From: Klebsiella pneumoniae
GTDB lineage: Bacteria; Pseudomonadota; Gammaproteobacteria; Pseudomonadales; Pseudohongiellaceae
Assembly: GCA_945869725.1 (NCBI GenBank)
Contig: CAMBPO010000088.1
Location: 1 to 7,583 of the forward strand
Reading direction: 5' to 3'
Length of the DNA stretch: 7,583 bases
Position numbers and translations under genes: made by a program. Positions 4,919-7,583 of this stretch are shown here, in pieces (the first letter of the stretch is position 1; every line of letters starts with the position of its first letter). The notes under the pieces were generated by a model. That model was not told the origin of the DNA. It did no database searches and saw nothing but the letters and a program-made list of their open reading frames with translations.

Positions 4919-7583
4919 AGTTCAGACGCAGACCTAACATGTAGCGCTGGCCGAATTCTTCGTACTCGGACACGCGGATGCTCTCCCCGGTATAACGGAT
5001 ACCCGGTTCTCTGAGCAGGTTGTTGGCTTCCAGATAGACATTGACGTTGTCATTGAAGGTGTAACCCACTTTGAAATCCAGACGACCGACTTCATCCCAG
5101 AAACCGTCGCCGAGAATGTCGCCATCACCGATGCTGTCGATGTACTTGGTACGGTACTGCCAGCTCAGTCGTGTTGACACACCATAACGCTCATAGGACA
5201 TCGCCAGGTTATAGATCATGTCTGACGAACCGGGCAGCTGCACCTTGCGGCCATCCGGTGTTTCACTTTCTGATTCGTTCAGCGTCAGGTTGGCGTTGAT
5301 ACCAAATCCGCTTGCCCAGTCAGGCAGGTTGAAACGGTCAGCAAACGGCTCCAGTGTCTGTGATGCCGCCAGTTCAAAGCCGGCCAGGTAACCACTGCCA
5401 CCATTGTCGGTGGTAGTAAAGCGGTAACCGGAACGATCTATGCCCGGCTGGTTCAAGACATCGCTGCCAAAGCGCGGCCGCTGCACGGTAAACAGTACAT
5501 CATCCAAGGCCTTGTAATAGGCGCCGACGGAAACAAAACCACCCTCTGGCAGATACCACTCGAGGTAGGCATCAACGCCACTGGCTTTTTCTGGTTCCGC
5601 AAAGGGGTTGCCACCGCTGATGGTTGCCGTTTCGTCAAAGACGTTGAAGTTGGGACGAAGGATGGTGAAATCAGGTCGTGCCGCGCCGCTGTTGGCTGAC
5701 AGACGCAGTTTCAGTTCCTCGCTGATGTCCCAGTTCACGTGAACGCTTGGGAAGAACTGCAGGTTGTCGCCGCCCACTTCTGCGGGTCTGAAGGCGCTTC
5801 CAAACCGAACCAAGGCGCTGCCGGAATTATCGACCTGCTCAACACGTGCGCCAGCCAGAATGTTTCCCCAGTTGAAGTACGTGGTAGCCATGGCATAAGC
5901 CGCCAGCACACTTTCGTCGACTTTGTAATTGTTGGTCTCTGAGGTGTTAGCCTGAATGCGCGACGCACCCTGTGCTGCCAGAGTGTTCCACAAATTACGC
6001 AGACCCTCGTCAGAGAAGTAGCGGAAGGTGTAACCCAGCGGCAATCTGCCCTGATACGGATCATTCAGCGCAAAGTCATTGGTTGTTGGCAACGGCAGAC
6101 CGCGTGAGGTCAGTGCAGTGGGGATAATTTCCAGTGTCTGACGGGTGTCTTCCTTGGAACGGTCATCGTACTGCACACCAAACTGTACTTCTGTCGCTCG
6201 GCCGAACAGTGTCAGATCACGGGTCAGGTCCAGACGTGCGCTGGTTGACTGGCTGTCCTGCAAACGTTCCAGGTTGCGCAGATACACAAATTCATAATCC
6301 TGCGGATCCAATGAGCGCTTCATGGCACCTTGTGAAAGCGTGCCGTTTGGGTTAACGACCGTGTTATACAGCGTGACTCCGTGTCTTGTACGGTCGGTGT
6401 AATCATAGACAACCGTGGGGCGCATGCTCAGCGCGTTTGCGCCGCGCGGGCTTCGCCATGCTGACTGCACCGTCGGTCCGCTTTCAGATTGTGACTCACT
6501 GACATTCAGGCGCCAGGAAGCGTCCCACTGATCAAAACGCTGCTCACCGCCGAGTGTGTTGGTGAAGATACTTTCCAGCGTTTTGTTAGTGTTTAACGTG
6601 CTGTCGAGTTCAACGCCGAATATCCTGCCCTTCAGCGGTGTATTGCCGGTGCGGATGTCTGCGTAACCACGCGTGACACCGCGATCGGTGAACGTTGCGC
6701 CATCATCCAGATCAAATTCATGGGCGTTACGCAGTTCGTCATCGGTGAATTCAGTGTAAATGGAGCTGAAGAAAAACTGATGGTCGTCGGAAGGACGGAA
6801 GTCCACGCGACCGGAGAACGCCGAGTTGCTGCGGGTCAGACGGTACAGTTTGTTCTGGTGGGCATCTGCCCAGGCGCGGCCTTCAAAACCGGCTTCGCGG
6901 TCTTCAGAGTCATCACCGCTTTCCCAGTCGGTCTCGAAGTTGTCGGTGACCATGTCACGCTCATAACGCGAAGCCGACAGCAGTACACCAAAGCGTCCAT
7001 CGGCAAAGGTATTGGCGACAAAACCGCCAATTTCATTTTGATCGGTGCCACCCAGTTCGTTATAACCGGCACCAACATTCAGTGCGGATTTAAACCCTGG
7101 ATAGTCAAAAGCGCCGCGAGTGATGATGTCAATGTTGCCTGCCAGTGACTCGCCCTGCATGGACGGTGTTACTGCCTTACGCACGGCAACCGCGCTGCCG
7201 ATGGCCGCAGGAACGGTGTCGGTGCGCGCGGATCGGCCGCTGGGCGCAATCACGTTAACGCCATCAAAGGAAATGGTGCTCCAGCGTGACGGAGCACCGC
7301 GCAGGCTCACTGAACGCTCCTGCCCCTGGTCACGTTCAACAGCGATACCCGGCAGTCGCGACAAAGCGGCCGCGATGTTCTGATCCGGGAATTGACCCAC
7401 GGCGTCAGCAGACACAACGCTGATAATGGCGTTGGACGAACGTTGCAACTGCAGTGCACGCGCTTCAGATTCTGCCTGCGGGCGAGCGCCGATAACCAGC
7501 ATACTTTCAATCAACTGGTTGTCTTCGCCGCTTGCGCCGAGCACTACATCGACCATCGCGAGCTGATTGCCGGTGACGGTCAC
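4914..7583 (-). CDS. TonB-dependent outer-membrane receptor, Xanthomonas/Caulobacter-type (5' partial)
   Basis: 889 residues are visible, running to the right edge. The first visible codon is GTG, but no signal peptide follows, so the true start lies outside. Residues 1-17 (VTGNQLAMVDVVLGA) resemble the end of a carboxypeptidase-regulatory-like N-terminal domain. A possible TonB box, IESMLVIGA, lies at 25-33. The plug (about 48-157) shows QFPDQNIAAALSRLPGIAVE, ERSVSLRG, SFDGVNV and ESLAGNIDIITR, matching the TIGR01782-like receptor type. The 22-strand barrel fills the rest, including the late signatures SGGNPFAEPEKA and EANNLLREPG. The protein ends RLNF, the terminal aromatic residue recognised by the outer-membrane assembly machinery. 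Known role: TonB/ExbBD-driven uptake of large substrates, in this branch often oligosaccharides, sometimes siderophores or peptides. No visible neighbour fixes the substrate. It faces fitB tail to tail with a hairpin between them. Confidence 0.93.
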   Translation of the reverse strand: MTVTGNQLAMVDVVLGASGEDNQLIESMLVIGARPQAESEARALQLQRSSNAIISVVSADAVGQFPDQNIAAALSRLPGIAVERDQGQERSVSLRGAPSRWSTISFDGVNVIAPSGRSARTDTVPAAIGSAVAVRKAVTPSMQGESLAGNIDIITRGAFDYPGFKSALNVGAGYNELGGTDQNEIGGFVANTFADGRFGVLLSASRYERDMVTDNFETDWESGDDSEDREAGFEGRAWADAHQNKLYRLTRSNSAFSGRVDFRPSDDHQFFFSSIYTEFTDDELRNAHEFDLDDGATFTDRGVTRGYADIRTGNTPLKGRIFGVELDSTLNTNKTLESIFTNTLGGEQRFDQWDASWRLNVSESQSESGPTVQSAWRSPRGANALSMRPTVVYDYTDRTRHGVTLYNTVVNPNGTLSQGAMKRSLDPQDYEFVYLRNLERLQDSQSTSARLDLTRDLTLFGRATEVQFGVQYDDRSKEDTRQTLEIIPTALTSRGLPLPTTNDFALNDPYQGRLPLGYTFRYFSDEGLRNLWNTLAAQGASRIQANTSETNNYKVDESVLAAYAMATTYFNWGNILAGARVEQVDNSGSALVRFGSAFRPAEVGGDNLQFFPSVHVNWDISEELKLRLSANSGAARPDFTILRPNFNVFDETATISGGNPFAEPEKASGVDAYLEWYLPEGGFVSVGAYYKALDDVLFTVQRPRFGSDVLNQPGIDRSGYRFTTTDNGGSGYLAGFELAASQTLEPFADRFNLPDWASGFGINANLTLNESESETPDGRKVQLPGSSDMIYNLAMSYERYGVSTRLSWQYRTKYIDSIGDGDILGDGFWDEVGRLDFKVGYTFNDNVNVYLEANNLLREPGIRYTGESIRVSEYEEFGQRYMLGLRLNF

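Noticed and set aside
1730..7583. Possible lasso-peptide type locus (S9 isopeptidase plus TonB receptor)
   Set aside because: Lasso clusters do pair an S9-fold isopeptidase with a TonB receptor, but here the two are separated by a divergent TA module and a terminator. No precursor-like small gene, B/C maturation enzyme or FecI/FecR pair is visible in either intergenic region.

Overview
The window looks like chromosomal DNA from a Gram-negative bacterium, most likely a gammaproteobacterium. The evidence is a long TonB-dependent outer-membrane receptor of the Xanthomonas/Caulobacter-type branch, secreted hydrolases with cleavable signal peptides, a DksA/TraR-type zinc-finger protein and a FitAB-type toxin-antitoxin pair. 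The mixture resembles polymer-degrading marine or soil groups such as Cellvibrionales, but that placement is a low-confidence inference; no rRNA or other taxonomic marker is present.

Layout. (1) 1-303 (+): the 3' end of a DksA/TraR-family C4 zinc-finger gene whose start lies outside the window. (2) 327-3868 (-): a two-gene operon. An S9A prolyl-oligopeptidase-like secreted peptidase comes first (3868 to 1730). A secreted serine hydrolase of the beta-lactamase/esterase fold follows only 2 bp downstream (1727 to 327), with its Shine-Dalgarno inside the end of the peptidase gene. (3) 3869-4059: a 191-bp divergent intergenic region. It holds a well-formed promoter for the toxin-antitoxin operon, with two TGCATGCA palindromes in and beside the promoter core, and a weaker candidate promoter for the peptidase. 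(4) 4060-4727 (+): fitA-fitB, an RHH antitoxin and PIN-domain toxin overlapping by ATGA. (5) 4728-4913: a 186-bp convergent intergenic region with a strong GC-rich hairpin at 4858-4893, a weaker AT-rich inverted repeat at 4771-4795, and a 13-bp tandem duplication next to the end of the receptor gene. (6) 4914-7583 (-): a TonB-dependent receptor open at the right edge, so its N-terminus and promoter are missing.

How the genes fit together. The peptidase and serine hydrolase are almost certainly co-transcribed and translationally coupled, and both carry export signals, so they probably act together in the periplasm or outside the cell; their substrates cannot be read from sequence. The receptor runs in the same direction but is separated from them by the oppositely oriented toxin-antitoxin cassette and a terminator, so common regulation is not implied. 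The TA module sits as a compact, self-regulated cassette between unrelated genes, which is usual for this type. I did not find a clearly new biological system here. The most informative details are the operator/promoter architecture of the TA module, the tight peptidase-hydrolase coupling, the altered second motif of the hydrolase, and the duplicated Asn-Phe-stop at the receptor 3' end.
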